NCBI GenBank assembly: GCA_947444195.1
Contig: CANEZL010000018.1
Location: 23,755-87,754, forward strand
DNA length: 64,000 bases
Source: Methylobacteriaceae bacterium
GTDB lineage: Bacteria; Pseudomonadota; Alphaproteobacteria; Rhizobiales; Beijerinckiaceae
Reading direction: 5' to 3'
Shown here one piece after another: positions 25,786 through 35,289 of the stretch. The notes beneath the pieces are model-generated. The model made no database searches, had not been told where the DNA came from, and saw only the letters and a list, made by a program, of their open reading frames with translations. Position numbers and translations under genes: made by a program. The first letter of the stretch is position 1. Every line of letters starts with the position of its first letter.

Positions 25786-26649
25786 GTGAAGCTGCGCAGC
25801 CTCCTCTTCGCCCCGGCCGATTCCGAGCGGAAGTCCGAGAAGGCGCTCGCCTCCCCGGCCGATGCCGTGATCCTCGACCTGGAGGACAGCGTCGCGGCGG
25901 GGGCCAAGGATGCGGCACGGGCCGCCGCCGCGGCGCGCCTCGCCGCGAGCGCGGAGCGCGCCCGCATCGTCGTGCGCATCAACCCGCGCGACACCGCGTG
26001 GTACCTGCCCGACCTCGCCGCGATCGTGCCGCGGGCCCCGGCCGCTGTCCTGCTGCCGAAATGCGCCGGCCCGGAGGATCTGCGGGCGCTGGACCACCAC
26101 CTCGAAGCCCTGGAGGCGGTGTCCGGCCTCCCTGTGGGCGCGACCGGCATCCTGGCGCTCGCCACCGAGACAGCCGCCTCCCTCGCCGACATGGCCTATG
26201 CCGGCGTGAGCCCGCGGCTGCGCGCCCTGCTCTTCGGGGCCGAGGATCTCGCCGCCGATCTCGGCATCGCGCCGCGCGCCGCCGACGGGACCCTGGCCGC
26301 CCCCGTGGCGGCGGCCCGCGCCGCCCTGCTCCTCGCCGCGGCCCGGGCGCAGGTGCCGGCCATCGACACGCCCTTTCCGGATCCGCGCGATCCCGCGGGG
26401 CTCGCCGCCGAGGTCGCGGCGGGGGTGCGCGACGGTTTCGCGGGCAAGCTCTGCATCCACCCCGACCAGATCGCGCCGGTGGCCGCGGCCTTCACGCCGG
26501 CGCCCGAGCGCGTGCGCTGGGCCCAGGCCGTGCGGCGCCTCTTCGCGGAGAGCCCGGAGGCGGGCGTGCTGGTGCTGGAGGGGAAGATGATCGACCGTCC
26601 CCATCTGCGGCTGGCCGAGCGTATCCTGGCCGCGGCCGGCGACCCCTGA
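25786..26649 (+). CDS. CitE-like CoA lyase (HpcH/HpaI superfamily)
   Basis: This 287-aa TIM-barrel protein starts at GTG 25786 (MKLRSLLFAPADSERKSEKA) with GGAG upstream. LDLEDSVAAGAKDAAR, VRINPRDTAW, LLPKCAGPEDL and FGAEDLAADLG contain the conserved Arg, Glu and Asp residues that bind CoA ester and Mg2+. Family members cleave citryl-, malyl- or citramalyl-CoA to acetyl-CoA plus a keto acid. No citD (acyl carrier) or citC/citX is nearby, so a free CoA ester is the likely substrate. Which one cannot be told from sequence alone. Confidence 0.9.
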   Translation: MKLRSLLFAPADSERKSEKALASPADAVILDLEDSVAAGAKDAARAAAAARLAASAERARIVVRINPRDTAWYLPDLAAIVPRAPAAVLLPKCAGPEDLRALDHHLEALEAVSGLPVGATGILALATETAASLADMAYAGVSPRLRALLFGAEDLAADLGIAPRAADGTLAAPVAAARAALLLAAARAQVPAIDTPFPDPRDPAGLAAEVAAGVRDGFAGKLCIHPDQIAPVAAAFTPAPERVRWAQAVRRLFAESPEAGVLVLEGKMIDRPHLRLAERILAAAGDP

Positions 26650-26674
26650 GCCGGGGAGCCCACGAGGACAGCCG

Positions 26675-28201
26675 ATGCGCGCCCTTCCCGACCATATCGA
26701 CGGCTACGGCCCGGTCCGGCCCTTCGCGGGCGCCTTCGCGAATCTGGGGTCCGCGACGCGCGCGGGCACGCGGGTGCAGAGCGCCCGCCCGGGCGCGGAC
26801 AAGGTGCTGCCGTCCCTGCGCGCCGCCATCGAGGCCTGCGGGCTGCGGGACGGCGCCACCGTCTCCTTCCACCACCACCTGCGCAACGGCGACGACGTGG
26901 TGCGCGCGGTGATGGCCGAGATCGCCGGCCTCGGCCTGCGCGACATCCGGGTGGCGGCAAGCTCCCTCTTCCCGGTCCACGCGCCCCTGGTGGAGCATAT
27001 CCGCTCCGGCGTCGTCACCGGCATCGTCACCGCCTACATGAGCGGGCCCGTGGCCGAGGCGGTGGCGCGCGGGGAACTCGCCACGCCCGCCGTGCTCCAG
27101 ACCCATGGCGGCCGGGCGCGGGCCATCGAGGCCGGCGAGGTCCACGTCGACGCGGCCTTCGTCGCGGCGCCCACGGCGGATGCCTACGGCAACATCAACG
27201 GCGTGCACGGGCGCTCGGCCTGCGGGACGCTCGGCTACCCAATGACCGACGTGCGCTACGCCGACCGGGTGGTGGCGGTGACCGACAACCTCGTGCCCTA
27301 TCCCGCCTGCCCCATCGATATCGGCCAGGACGAGGTGGATTTCGTGGTGCCCGTGGCCTCGATCGGCGATCCCAGCCTGATCGTGTCCGGCACGACGCGG
27401 GCGACGACGAAGCCCGAGGGGCTCGCCATCGCCGCCCAGGCGGCGCAGGTGATCGCGGCCTCGGGGCTGCTGAGAGAGGATTTCTCCTTCCAGACGGGGG
27501 CGGGCGGCATCTCGCTCGCCACCGCTTCCGCCTTGCGCGAGATCATGGCGGCGCGCGGCGTCGTCGGCAGCTTCGCGGCCGGCGGCATCACCGGCACCAT
27601 CGTCGAGATGTTCCGGGCCGGCCTGTTCCGCAGCCTGTTCAACGTGCAGTGCTTCGACTTGGAGGCGGTGGCCTCCTACCGCGACGACCCGGCGCATCAG
27701 GCGATGTCGGCCTCGATGTACGCGAACCCGCACAACCGCGGCGCCGTGGTCAACCGCCTCGACGCGATGATCCTCGGCGCGGCCGAGGTGGATCTCGGCT
27801 TCGACGTCAACGTCACGCTGGGCGCCGACGGGGTGATCCTCGGCGGCTCCGGGGGGCACGCCGATACCGCGGCCGGCGCCAAGCTCGCCATCGTGACGAC
27901 GCAGCTCTCCGCCCGCACCCACCCCAAGATTGTCGAGCGCGTGGCCTCGGTGACGACGCCGGGCGAGACGGTGGACGTGGTGGTCACGGAAGCCGGCATC
28001 GCCGTCAATCCGCGCCGCGCCGACCTGCGCGACCGCCTCGCCGAGGCGGGCCTGAACCTCGTCCCGATCGAGGAACTTCAGGCGAAGGCGCGCCGCCTCA
28101 CCGAGGGCGCGCCGGTCGCCGAGCGGGCGGAGGGCCGGATCGTCGCCGTCTCGGAATACCGCGACGGCACGGTGATCGACGTCGTCCGCGGGGTGGGCTG
28201 A
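26675..28201 (+). CDS. citF: Citrate lyase alpha subunit-like CoA-transferase
   Basis: This 508-aa protein matches CitF throughout: GATVSFHHHLRNGDDVV, AASSLFPVHAPLVEHIRSGV, VDAAFVAAPTADAYGNINGV and GGITGTIVEMFRAGLFRSLF. In classical citrate lyase it transfers the acetyl-ACP/citrate exchange; without CitD it is expected to act as a CoA-transferase on the free acid. It is the last gene of the four-gene set; a hairpin terminator follows. The gene ends 50 bases before the convergent malate synthase gene. Confidence 0.92.
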   Translation: MRALPDHIDGYGPVRPFAGAFANLGSATRAGTRVQSARPGADKVLPSLRAAIEACGLRDGATVSFHHHLRNGDDVVRAVMAEIAGLGLRDIRVAASSLFPVHAPLVEHIRSGVVTGIVTAYMSGPVAEAVARGELATPAVLQTHGGRARAIEAGEVHVDAAFVAAPTADAYGNINGVHGRSACGTLGYPMTDVRYADRVVAVTDNLVPYPACPIDIGQDEVDFVVPVASIGDPSLIVSGTTRATTKPEGLAIAAQAAQVIAASGLLREDFSFQTGAGGISLATASALREIMAARGVVGSFAAGGITGTIVEMFRAGLFRSLFNVQCFDLEAVASYRDDPAHQAMSASMYANPHNRGAVVNRLDAMILGAAEVDLGFDVNVTLGADGVILGGSGGHADTAAGAKLAIVTTQLSARTHPKIVERVASVTTPGETVDVVVTEAGIAVNPRRADLRDRLAEAGLNLVPIEELQAKARRLTEGAPVAERAEGRIVAVSEYRDGTVIDVVRGVG

Positions 28202-28207
28202 CCGGGC

Positions 28208-28228
28208 GCCCTCCCCGCAAGGGAGGGC
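28208..28228. terminator. Hairpin between convergent citF and malate synthase genes
   Basis: GCCCTCCC and GGGAGGGC form a perfect 8-bp stem around the loop CGCAA. It lies between two convergent stop codons and could act in both directions; there is no long T run. Confidence 0.55.
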
Positions 28229-28251
28229 TAGAGCATGCTGCCTCGATGCGG

Positions 28252-30417
28252 TCAGGCCGCCGCGGCCTTCGCCGCGCGGCGCCGCGCCGTGAGGACCCAT
28301 TCGGTGTAGCCGTTGGGCTGGTCGCGACCCTTGAGGACGAGGTCGCAGGCCGCCTGGAAGGCCGGGCCGTCGAAGCCCGGCGCCATCGGGCGGTAGAGGG
28401 GATCGGCGGCGTTCTGGCGGTCGACGACCTGGGCCATCCGCTTCATCGTCTCCATCACCTGCGCCTCGCCGACCACGCCGTGGTGCAGCCAGTTGGCGAT
28501 GTGCTGGGAGGAGATGCGCAGCGTCGCCCGGTCCTCCATCAGCCCGACATCGTGGATGTCCGGCACCTTGGAGCAGCCGACGCCCTGGTCGACCCAGCGC
28601 ACCACGTAGCCGAGGATGCCCTGGGCGTTGTTGTCGAGTTCCTGCTGCACGTCGTCGGGGGCGAAGTTCGAGCGGGCGAGCGGGATCTCGAGGATCTCGG
28701 TGAGCGCGGAGCGGGGACGGCGGGCGAGTTCCTCCTGGCGGACCCGCACGTCGGTCTCGTGGTAGTGCAGGACGTGGAGCGTGGCGGCGGTGGGGGACGG
28801 CACCCAGGCGGTGCTCGCCCCGGCCTTCGGGTGGGCGCCCTTCTGCATCAGCATGTCGGCCATGGCGTCGGGGGCCGCCCACATGCCCTTGCCGATCTGC
28901 GCCCGGCCGAGCAGGCCGCAGGCGAGGCCGACATCGACGTTGTTCTCCTCGTAGCCCTTGATCCAGGCCGTCCCCTTCATGTCGTTCTTGCGGATGACGG
29001 GGCCGGCTTCCATCGCGGTGTGGATCTCGTCGCCGGTGCGGTCGAGGAAGCCGGTGTTGATGAACACCACGCGGCTCTCGGCGGCCTTGATGCAGGCGGC
29101 GAGGTTCACCGTGGTGCGGCGCTCCTCGTCCATGATGCCCATCTTCAGGGTGTCGGGCTCCAGCCCCAGCATCGCCTCGACGCGGGAGAACAGCTCCACC
29201 GCGAAGGCGACCTCCTCCGGCCCGTGCATCTTCGGCTTGACGATGTAGACGGAGCCGGTGCGGCTGTTGCGCAGGCCCGAATCGCCCCGGAGATCGTGGA
29301 TCGCGATCATCGCCGTCACCGCGGCGTCGAGCATCCCCTCCGGGATCTCGCGCCCGTCCGCGTCGAGCACCGCGTCGGTGTCCATGTGGTGGCCGACATT
29401 GCGCACCAGCATCAGGGAGCGGCCGGGCACCACCACCTCGCCGCCGGCGGGCGCGATGTAGTGCCGGTCGGGGTTGAGGCGGCGCTCCTGGCGGTGGCCG
29501 TCCTTCGCGAACGAGGCCGAGAGGGTGCCCGCCATCAGGCCGAGCCAGTTGCGGTAGACGCCGACCTTGTCCTCGGCATCGACGGTGGCGACGGAATCCT
29601 CCAGGTCCATGATCGTGGAGATCGCGGATTCGAGCAGGATGTCGGCGACCCCCGAGGCGTCGAAGCGGCCGATCCGGTGGGTGCGGTCGAGGACGACCTC
29701 GATGTGCAGGTTGTTGTGGCGCAGGAGCAGGGCCGAGGGCATGCCGGCCCGCCCGCGGTAGCCGGCGAAGGCATCGGCGCGCGCGAGGGGCACGGTCTCG
29801 CCGGTGTTCAGGTTGCCCACGAGCCGGCCATCCTCCACCGCGTAGGTGACGATGTCGGCGTGACGCCCGCCCGCGAGGGGCACGATGCGGTCGAGATAGG
29901 CGCGGGCGCGGGTGACGACGCGGGCGCCGCGGGTGCGGTTGTAGCCCGGCCCACGCACGGCGCCGCCCTCCTCCGAGACCGCGTCGGTGCCGTAGAGCGC
30001 GTCGTAGAGCGAGCCCCAGCGGGCGTTGGCGGCGTTGAGGGCGTAGCGGGCGTTCGAGACCGGCACCACGAGCTGCGGCCCCGCGATCCTCGCGATCTCG
30101 TCGTCGACGTTGCGGGTCGAGACCTGGACCGGGCCGGGATCCGGCAGCAGGTAGCCGATCTCGCGCAGGAAGGCCTCGTAGGCGGCCGGATCCTCGGGCC
30201 TGCCGACGCGCGCGCGGTGCCAGGCGTCGATCTTGGCCTGGAGCGCGTCGCGTTTGGCCAGCAGCGCCCGGTTCTTCGGCGTCAGGTCGCGCACGATCGC
30301 GCCGAGGCCGCCCCAGAACACCTCGGGCGAGATGCCGGTGCCGGGCAGCGCCTCCTCGACCACGAAGTCGTGGAGCGCCCGCGCCACGCCGAGTCCGCCG
30401 ACTGTCACCCGATCCAT
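28252..30417 (-). CDS. glcB: Malate synthase G
   Basis: This 721-aa protein has the normal malate synthase G size. It condenses glyoxylate with acetyl-CoA to malate. Signature segments are [17 protein letters not shown] (metal-binding/catalytic), [35 protein letters not shown] (Mg2+ Glu/Asp), [16 protein letters not shown] and [11 protein letters not shown]. Start ATG 30417 ([20 protein letters not shown]) has GGGGACGG just upstream and gives the usual N-terminus; an ATG at 30465 is the alternative. It converges on citF, so the CoA module and malate synthase may serve the same carbon flow. Confidence 0.96.
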   Translation of the reverse strand: MDRVTVGGLGVARALHDFVVEEALPGTGISPEVFWGGLGAIVRDLTPKNRALLAKRDALQAKIDAWHRARVGRPEDPAAYEAFLREIGYLLPDPGPVQVSTRNVDDEIARIAGPQLVVPVSNARYALNAANARWGSLYDALYGTDAVSEEGGAVRGPGYNRTRGARVVTRARAYLDRIVPLAGGRHADIVTYAVEDGRLVGNLNTGETVPLARADAFAGYRGRAGMPSALLLRHNNLHIEVVLDRTHRIGRFDASGVADILLESAISTIMDLEDSVATVDAEDKVGVYRNWLGLMAGTLSASFAKDGHRQERRLNPDRHYIAPAGGEVVVPGRSLMLVRNVGHHMDTDAVLDADGREIPEGMLDAAVTAMIAIHDLRGDSGLRNSRTGSVYIVKPKMHGPEEVAFAVELFSRVEAMLGLEPDTLKMGIMDEERRTTVNLAACIKAAESRVVFINTGFLDRTGDEIHTAMEAGPVIRKNDMKGTAWIKGYEENNVDVGLACGLLGRAQIGKGMWAAPDAMADMLMQKGAHPKAGASTAWVPSPTAATLHVLHYHETDVRVRQEELARRPRSALTEILEIPLARSNFAPDDVQQELDNNAQGILGYVVRWVDQGVGCSKVPDIHDVGLMEDRATLRISSQHIANWLHHGVVGEAQVMETMKRMAQVVDRQNAADPLYRPMAPGFDGPAFQAACDLVLKGRDQPNGYTEWVLTARRRAAKAAAA

Positions 30418-30463
30418 ATCCGTCCCCACGGCGGCCAAACCTGTCATGGGCGCCGTGGTTATC

Positions 30464-30511
30464 ATGTCGCGCAGCGACCAGATAGGCGGACAGATTTATC
30501 CTATGCGACAT
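30464..30511. promoter_or_regulatory. Dyad upstream of malate synthase, possible operator
   Basis: ATGTCGC (30464-30470) and GCGACAT (30505-30511) are perfect inverted arms 34 bases apart. A tighter palindrome, GTCGC-GCA-GCGAC, lies at 30466-30478. The positions, 47-94 bases before the start, suit binding of a regulator. Confidence 0.35.
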
Positions 30512-30556
30512 AATCGGACGGGTCTCACGCCGTCGCGCCGCGTCCGTATACGAGAA

Positions 30557-30580
30557 CGGGCGCCCCTCGCGAGGCGCCCG
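30557..30580. terminator. Hairpin terminator downstream of nrdJ
   Basis: CGGGCGCC and GGCGCCCG pair around CCTCGCGA. It lies about 48 bases beyond the nrdJ stop and before the malate synthase leader. Confidence 0.55.
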
Positions 30581-30627
30581 CCCTTCGTTCCAGCACCGTC
30601 GCGGCCGAGACCGCGGCCGTTACCCGA

Positions 30628-33600
30628 TCACGAGCAGCCGGTGGTGCCGCCGCAGGTGTCGCATTTCAGGCAGGTGCCGTTGCGGACCAGCGTGAAGTTC
30701 GCGCATTCCGGGCAGGCCTCGCCGACATAGCCCTTCATCTTGGCCTCGGCCCGGCGGTCGGCGACGCTGCGCTCGGCCGGCTCGGCCTGCGGCTCCGGTT
30801 GCGCGAAGGGCAGGGTCTCGATCGCCGAGACCGGCTCCGCCTTCAGCGCGGTGGCGCCGCGGAGCGCATGCACCGTGCCGCCGGCCGGCGCGCTCTGGCC
30901 GGTGGAGGGCGCGCCGACGCCCACCGTGGCGCCCGCCGGACCGCCCTGGATCAGGGTGAGCCGGTCGGCGGAACCCCGCACGAGGCCGCGGGAGACGATG
31001 GCGGCCGCGGGCTTCGAGGCGTCGCGGGTGGTGTCGCCGCTCTCGCCGCCGCCGATCACCGTGCCGCCGATCTCGGCGGGGCTGACATGGGCCAGATCCG
31101 CGCGGCCGAGATAGGACACGGCGAGCTCGCGGAAGACGTAGTCGAGGAGCGAGGTCGCGTTCTTGATGGCGTCGTTGCCCTGCACGAAGCCCGCCGGCTC
31201 GAAGCGGGTGAAGGTGAAGGCCTCGACGTACTCCTCCAGCGGCACGCCGTATTGCAGGCCGAGCGAGATCGCGATGGCGAAGTTGTTCATCAGGCTCCGG
31301 AAGGTCGCGCCCTCCTTGTGCATGTCGATGAAGATCTCGCCGAGGCGCCCGTCCTCGTACTCGCCGGTGCGGAGATAGACCTTGTGGCCGCCGACCACCG
31401 CCTTCTGGGTGTAGCCCTTGCGGCGGGCCGGCAGCTTCTCCCGCGAGCGGATGCGCTCGACCCGCTCGATCACCCGCTCGACGATTCTTTCCGCGGCGAG
31501 CGCCGCCTTGGCGGCGGCGGGCGCCTGGACGATCGCTTCGATCGCCTCCTCGGCCTCGTCCGCCTCGTCCGCGATCAGGGCGGCGTTGAGCGGCTGCGAG
31601 AGCTTGGAGCCGTCGCGGTAGAGGGCGTTCGCCTTGAGCGCGAGGCGCCAGGACAGCAGGTAGGCCGCCTTGCAATCCTCCACCGTGGCGTCGTTGGGCA
31701 TGTTGATGGTCTTGGAGATCGCCCCCGAGATGAAGGGCTGGGCCGCCGCCATCATGTGGATGTGGCTCTCCACCGAGAGGTAGCGCTTGCCGAGCCGCCC
31801 GCAGGGATTGGCGCAGTCGAACACCGCGTAGTGCTCGACCTTGAGGAAGGGCGCGCCCTCCAGCGTCATCGCCCCGCAGATATGCGTGTTGGCGGCCTCG
31901 ATCTCGCGCTTCGAGAAGCCGAGATGGGGCAGGAGCTCGAAGGTGGGGTCGGAGAGCTTGTCCGCCGGCACCTTCAGGGTGTCGGTGAGGAAGTCGTCGC
32001 CGAGCGTCCAGCGGTTGAACACGAACTTGATGTCGAAGGCCGATTTCAGGCCCGCCTCCACCGCCGCGATCTTGTCGTCGGAGAAACCCTTGGCGCGGAG
32101 CGAGCCGGGATTGACCGCGGGCGCCTGCCCCATCGAGCCGTGGCCGACGGCGTAGGCCTCGATCTCGGCGATCTCGGATTCCCGGTAGCCGAGCGCCCGG
32201 AGCGCGTCCGGCACCGCGCGGTTGATGATCTTGAAGTAGCCGCCGCCGGCGAGCTTCTTGAACTTCACCAGGGCGAAATCGGGCTCGATGCCGGTGGTGT
32301 CGCAATCCATCACGAGGCCGATCGTGCCGGTGGGCGCGATCACGGTGGCCTGCGCGTTGCGGTAGCCGTGCTCCTCGCCGAGGCTGAGCGCCCGGTCCCA
32401 GGCCGCCTTGGCGTGGGCACCGAGATCCCCTTGCGGGATGTTGGCGTGGTCGAGGGCCACGGGGGCGACGTTGAGGAACTCGTAGCCCTCCGCCTCGCCA
32501 TGCGCCGCGCGGCGGTGGTTGCGGATCACCCGCAGCATCGCGTCGGCATTGTCCTCGTAGGCCGGGAAGGTGCCGAGTTCCGCCGCCATCTCGGCGGAGG
32601 TGGCGTAGGCCACGCCCGTCATGATCGCGGTGAGGCTGCCCGCGAGCGCCCGGCCCTCCTTCGAATCGTAGGGCAGGCCCATGGTCATCAGCAGGCCGCC
32701 GATATTGGCGTAGCCGAGGCCCAGCGTGCGGTACCTGTAGGAGAGCTCGGCGATCTCCTTCGACGGGAACTGCGCCATCATCACCGAGATCTCAAGCACC
32801 ACCGTCCAGAGGCGGTTCAGGTGCTCGTAGGCCTCCACGTCGAAGCGCTTGGCCTCGCGGTCGTACAGGGTCAGCAGGTTGGTCGAGGCGAGGTTGCAGG
32901 CGGTGTCGTCGAGGAACATGTACTCGGAGCACGGGTTCGAGGCCCGGATCCGCCCGCCCTGCGGGCAGGTGTGCCAGTCGTTCATCGTGGTGTTGAAGTG
33001 CAGGCCCGGATCCGCCGAGGCCCAGGCCGCCTCGCCGATCTTCTCCCAGAGCTCACGCGCCTTGACCGACTTGGCGACCTTGCCGGTGGTGCGGTGGGTC
33101 AGGTTCCAGCCCGCATCCGCCTCGACGGCGCGCAGGAAGTCGTCGGTGAGCGAGACCGAGTTGTTGGAGTTCTGGCCGGCCACCGTGAGGTAGGCCTCCG
33201 AATCCCAGTCGGTGTCGTAGACCGGGAAGTCGATCCGGGTGAAGCCCTGGCGGGCGAACTGCACCACGCGCTTGATGTAGGCGTCCGGCACGGAAGCCTT
33301 GCGGGCGGCCTTGATCTCGCGCTTGAGCGCGGGGTTGCGCTCGGCGTCGAAGCAGGCGTCGCCCTCCGCCTCGCACTGGGTGCAGGCCTTCATCACCAGG
33401 GTGAGGTGCTTGGAGACGACCTTGGAGCCGGTCACCAAGGCGGCGACCTTCTGCTCCTCCTTCACCTTCCAGTCGATGAAGGCCTCGATGTCGGGGTGGT
33501 CGATGTCGACGATGACCATCTTGGCCGCGCGCCGCGTGGTGCCGCCGGACTTGATCGCGCCCGCCGCCCGGTCGCCGATCTTGAGGAAGGACATCAGGCC

Positions 33601-34356
33601 CGACGACTTGCCGCCGCCGCCGAGGCGCTCGTTCTCCCCGCGCAGCATCGAGAAGTTCGAGCCGGTGCCGGAGCCGTACTTGAACAGGCGGGCTTCCCGC
33701 ACCCACAGGTCCATGATGCCGCCGTCGTTGACGAGGTCGTCCTGGACCGACTGGATGAAGCAGGCATGGGGCTGCGGGTGCTCGTAGGCCGAGGCCGACT
33801 TGGTCAGCACGCCGGTCTTCGGGTCGCAGTAATAGTGGCCCTGGCTCGGGCCATCGATGCCGTAGGCCCAGTGCAGGCCGGTGTTGAACCATTGCGGCGA
33901 GTTCGGCGCCACCATCTGGCGGGCGAGCATGAAGCGCAGCTCGTCCATGAAGGCGGCGGCGTCCTCTTCCGAGGTGAAGTAGCCGCCCTTCCAGCCCCAG
34001 TAGGTCCAGCAGCCCGCGAGCCGGTCGAACACCTGCGTCGCCGAGGTCTCGGAGCCGCTGCGCGCGTCCTCGGGAAGCTCCGCCAGCGCCGCCTCGTCGG
34101 CCACCGAGCGCCAGAGGAAGGAGGGGACGTCGTTCTCCTCGACCTTCTTCAGACGGGCCGGCACGCCGGCCTTGCGGAAGTACTTCTGGGCCAGCACGTC
34201 GCTGGCCACCTGGCTCCAGCCCTCCGGCACGGAGATGCCGTCGAGGCGGAAGACGACGGAGCCGTCGGGATTGCGGATCTCGCTCAGGGTCTTGCGGAAT
34301 GGAATCGCCGCGTAGGGCGACTGGCCGGCCGTGGTGTAGCGACGCTCGAACCGCAT
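30628..34356 (-). CDS. nrdJ: Vitamin B12-dependent (class II) ribonucleotide reductase
   Basis: This protein of about 1242 aa is the long NrdJ form. It reduces ribonucleotides using adenosylcobalamin and needs no oxygen. Recognisable parts are the ten-stranded barrel segments [58 protein letters not shown] and [20 protein letters not shown], plus the C-terminal zinc-ribbon-like tail CPECANF...[17 protein letters not shown] 34356 is preceded by GGGAGAGG. The longer frame to 34422 covers spacer. It is divergent from the NDUFA12 gene. No cobalamin riboswitch box was recognised in its leader. Confidence 0.97.
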   Translation of the reverse strand: MRFERRYTTAGQSPYAAIPFRKTLSEIRNPDGSVVFRLDGISVPEGWSQVASDVLAQKYFRKAGVPARLKKVEENDVPSFLWRSVADEAALAELPEDARSGSETSATQVFDRLAGCWTYWGWKGGYFTSEEDAAAFMDELRFMLARQMVAPNSPQWFNTGLHWAYGIDGPSQGHYYCDPKTGVLTKSASAYEHPQPHACFIQSVQDDLVNDGGIMDLWVREARLFKYGSGTGSNFSMLRGENERLGGGGKSSGLMSFLKIGDRAAGAIKSGGTTRRAAKMVIVDIDHPDIEAFIDWKVKEEQKVAALVTGSKVVSKHLTLVMKACTQCEAEGDACFDAERNPALKREIKAARKASVPDAYIKRVVQFARQGFTRIDFPVYDTDWDSEAYLTVAGQNSNNSVSLTDDFLRAVEADAGWNLTHRTTGKVAKSVKARELWEKIGEAAWASADPGLHFNTTMNDWHTCPQGGRIRASNPCSEYMFLDDTACNLASTNLLTLYDREAKRFDVEAYEHLNRLWTVVLEISVMMAQFPSKEIAELSYRYRTLGLGYANIGGLLMTMGLPYDSKEGRALAGSLTAIMTGVAYATSAEMAAELGTFPAYEDNADAMLRVIRNHRRAAHGEAEGYEFLNVAPVALDHANIPQGDLGAHAKAAWDRALSLGEEHGYRNAQATVIAPTGTIGLVMDCDTTGIEPDFALVKFKKLAGGGYFKIINRAVPDALRALGYRESEIAEIEAYAVGHGSMGQAPAVNPGSLRAKGFSDDKIAAVEAGLKSAFDIKFVFNRWTLGDDFLTDTLKVPADKLSDPTFELLPHLGFSKREIEAANTHICGAMTLEGAPFLKVEHYAVFDCANPCGRLGKRYLSVESHIHMMAAAQPFISGAISKTINMPNDATVEDCKAAYLLSWRLALKANALYRDGSKLSQPLNAALIADEADEAEEAIEAIVQAPAAAKAALAAERIVERVIERVERIRSREKLPARRKGYTQKAVVGGHKVYLRTGEYEDGRLGEIFIDMHKEGATFRSLMNNFAIAISLGLQYGVPLEEYVEAFTFTRFEPAGFVQGNDAIKNATSLLDYVFRELAVSYLGRADLAHVSPAEIGGTVIGGGESGDTTRDASKPAAAIVSRGLVRGSADRLTLIQGGPAGATVGVGAPSTGQSAPAGGTVHALRGATALKAEPVSAIETLPFAQPEPQAEPAERSVADRRAEAKMKGYVGEACPECANFTLVRNGTCLKCDTCGGTTGCS

Positions 34357-34868
34357 GAAACACACCTCTCCCGACGGGACGCGACGGCCCCGCCCCGCGC
34401 CGGACGCGCAGGCTATGCCCAACCCAAGGGGGCCGGCCCCGACGCATCGAACGGATGCGGGAAGGCCGGCATATGAAAAGAAGACGCGGCGTCAGGCTTG
34501 TCGGACCTTGTCCGAACCGCCCGAACCATGAGCCGGAGATTAACGCCGCCTCGGCCTTCACGTCAACAAGTGGTGTGCCGGCTCCGAGTTCCCCGCTAGA
34601 TGTGGTAGGGAACGGCAAAACCCTGTGGATATCCGGGGGCCGGTCTATAAGTGCGCATCGCGCCATCGGGATTCGGCGCGGGAAAATTTTGGATTCACAG
34701 CCGGACGCCGCCGGCGGGACGCGGATCCGGTCCGATCCGGCCGGGCGCGGCATTTCGGCGACACCTGGAGGGGGCTGTCGCCGCCTTTCGGCTGGACTTG
34801 CGGCGGCCGCCTCCGCATAACCCGCGCGGGTTCCCGCCACGCGGGAGCGGACGGCTCGGGAACAGGCG
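34357..34868. promoter_or_regulatory. Divergent control region of nrdJ and NDUFA12, with a DnaA-box-like site
   Basis: This 512-bp spacer has no gene. TGTGGATAT (34624-34632) matches the reverse complement of the DnaA box TTATCCACA at 8 of 9 positions. TATAAG at 34646-34651 may be the -10 element for NDUFA12; the DnaA-like site would overlap its -35 region. The section 34555-34700 is richer in A and T than its surroundings, including GGAAAATTTTGG near 34680. Confidence 0.4.
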
Positions 34869-35285
34869 ATGGCTCTCAAGGACACGCTGCTGCGCATCTT
34901 CACGTGGTGGAACGGCCAGACCGTCTCGCTCGCCATGTACACCGCGCGCAGCGGCACCTATGTCGGCAGCGACGAGCAGGGCAACAAGTATTACAAGGCG
35001 ATGGGCCCGCTCATCGACCGCTCGGTCGGTCCGGAGCGGCGCTGGGTCGTCTACAACGGCTACGCCGACGCCTCGAAGGTGCCCCCCGGCTGGCGCGGCT
35101 GGCTCTGCCACAACAGCGACGTGCCGCCGAGCGAGGAGGACTACAAGCCCCGCGCGTGGCAGAAGCCGCACGTGGAGAACCAGACCGGCTCCCCCGATGC
35201 CTACCGCCCGAAGGGCTCGCAGCTCTCCTGGGGCGCGCGGCCCGCGGCCACCGGCGACTACGTGCCGTGGAATCCGGGCGAATGA
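34869..35285 (+). CDS. NADH:ubiquinone oxidoreductase subunit NDUFA12 (B17.2)
   Basis: This 138-aa protein is the supernumerary complex I subunit found in alphaproteobacteria and mitochondria. Matching segments are LLRIFTWWNGQTVSLAMYTA, GTYVGSDEQGNKYY, ERRWVVYNGYADASKVPPGW and the C-terminal AYRPKGSQLSWGARPAATGDYVPWNPGE, split by a linker. It probably sits on the peripheral arm of complex I. The stop is only 4 bases from the stop of the convergent patatin gene. In related genomes it is usually followed closely by the DUF2155 gene. Confidence 0.95.
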   Translation: MALKDTLLRIFTWWNGQTVSLAMYTARSGTYVGSDEQGNKYYKAMGPLIDRSVGPERRWVVYNGYADASKVPPGWRGWLCHNSDVPPSEEDYKPRAWQKPHVENQTGSPDAYRPKGSQLSWGARPAATGDYVPWNPGE

Positions 35286-35289
35286 GGGG

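Noticed and set aside
34357..34868. Cobalamin riboswitch ahead of nrdJ
   Set aside because: I looked for the conserved B12 box (GCCACTG-like) and associated stems and did not find them on the nrdJ strand. A covariance search would settle it.
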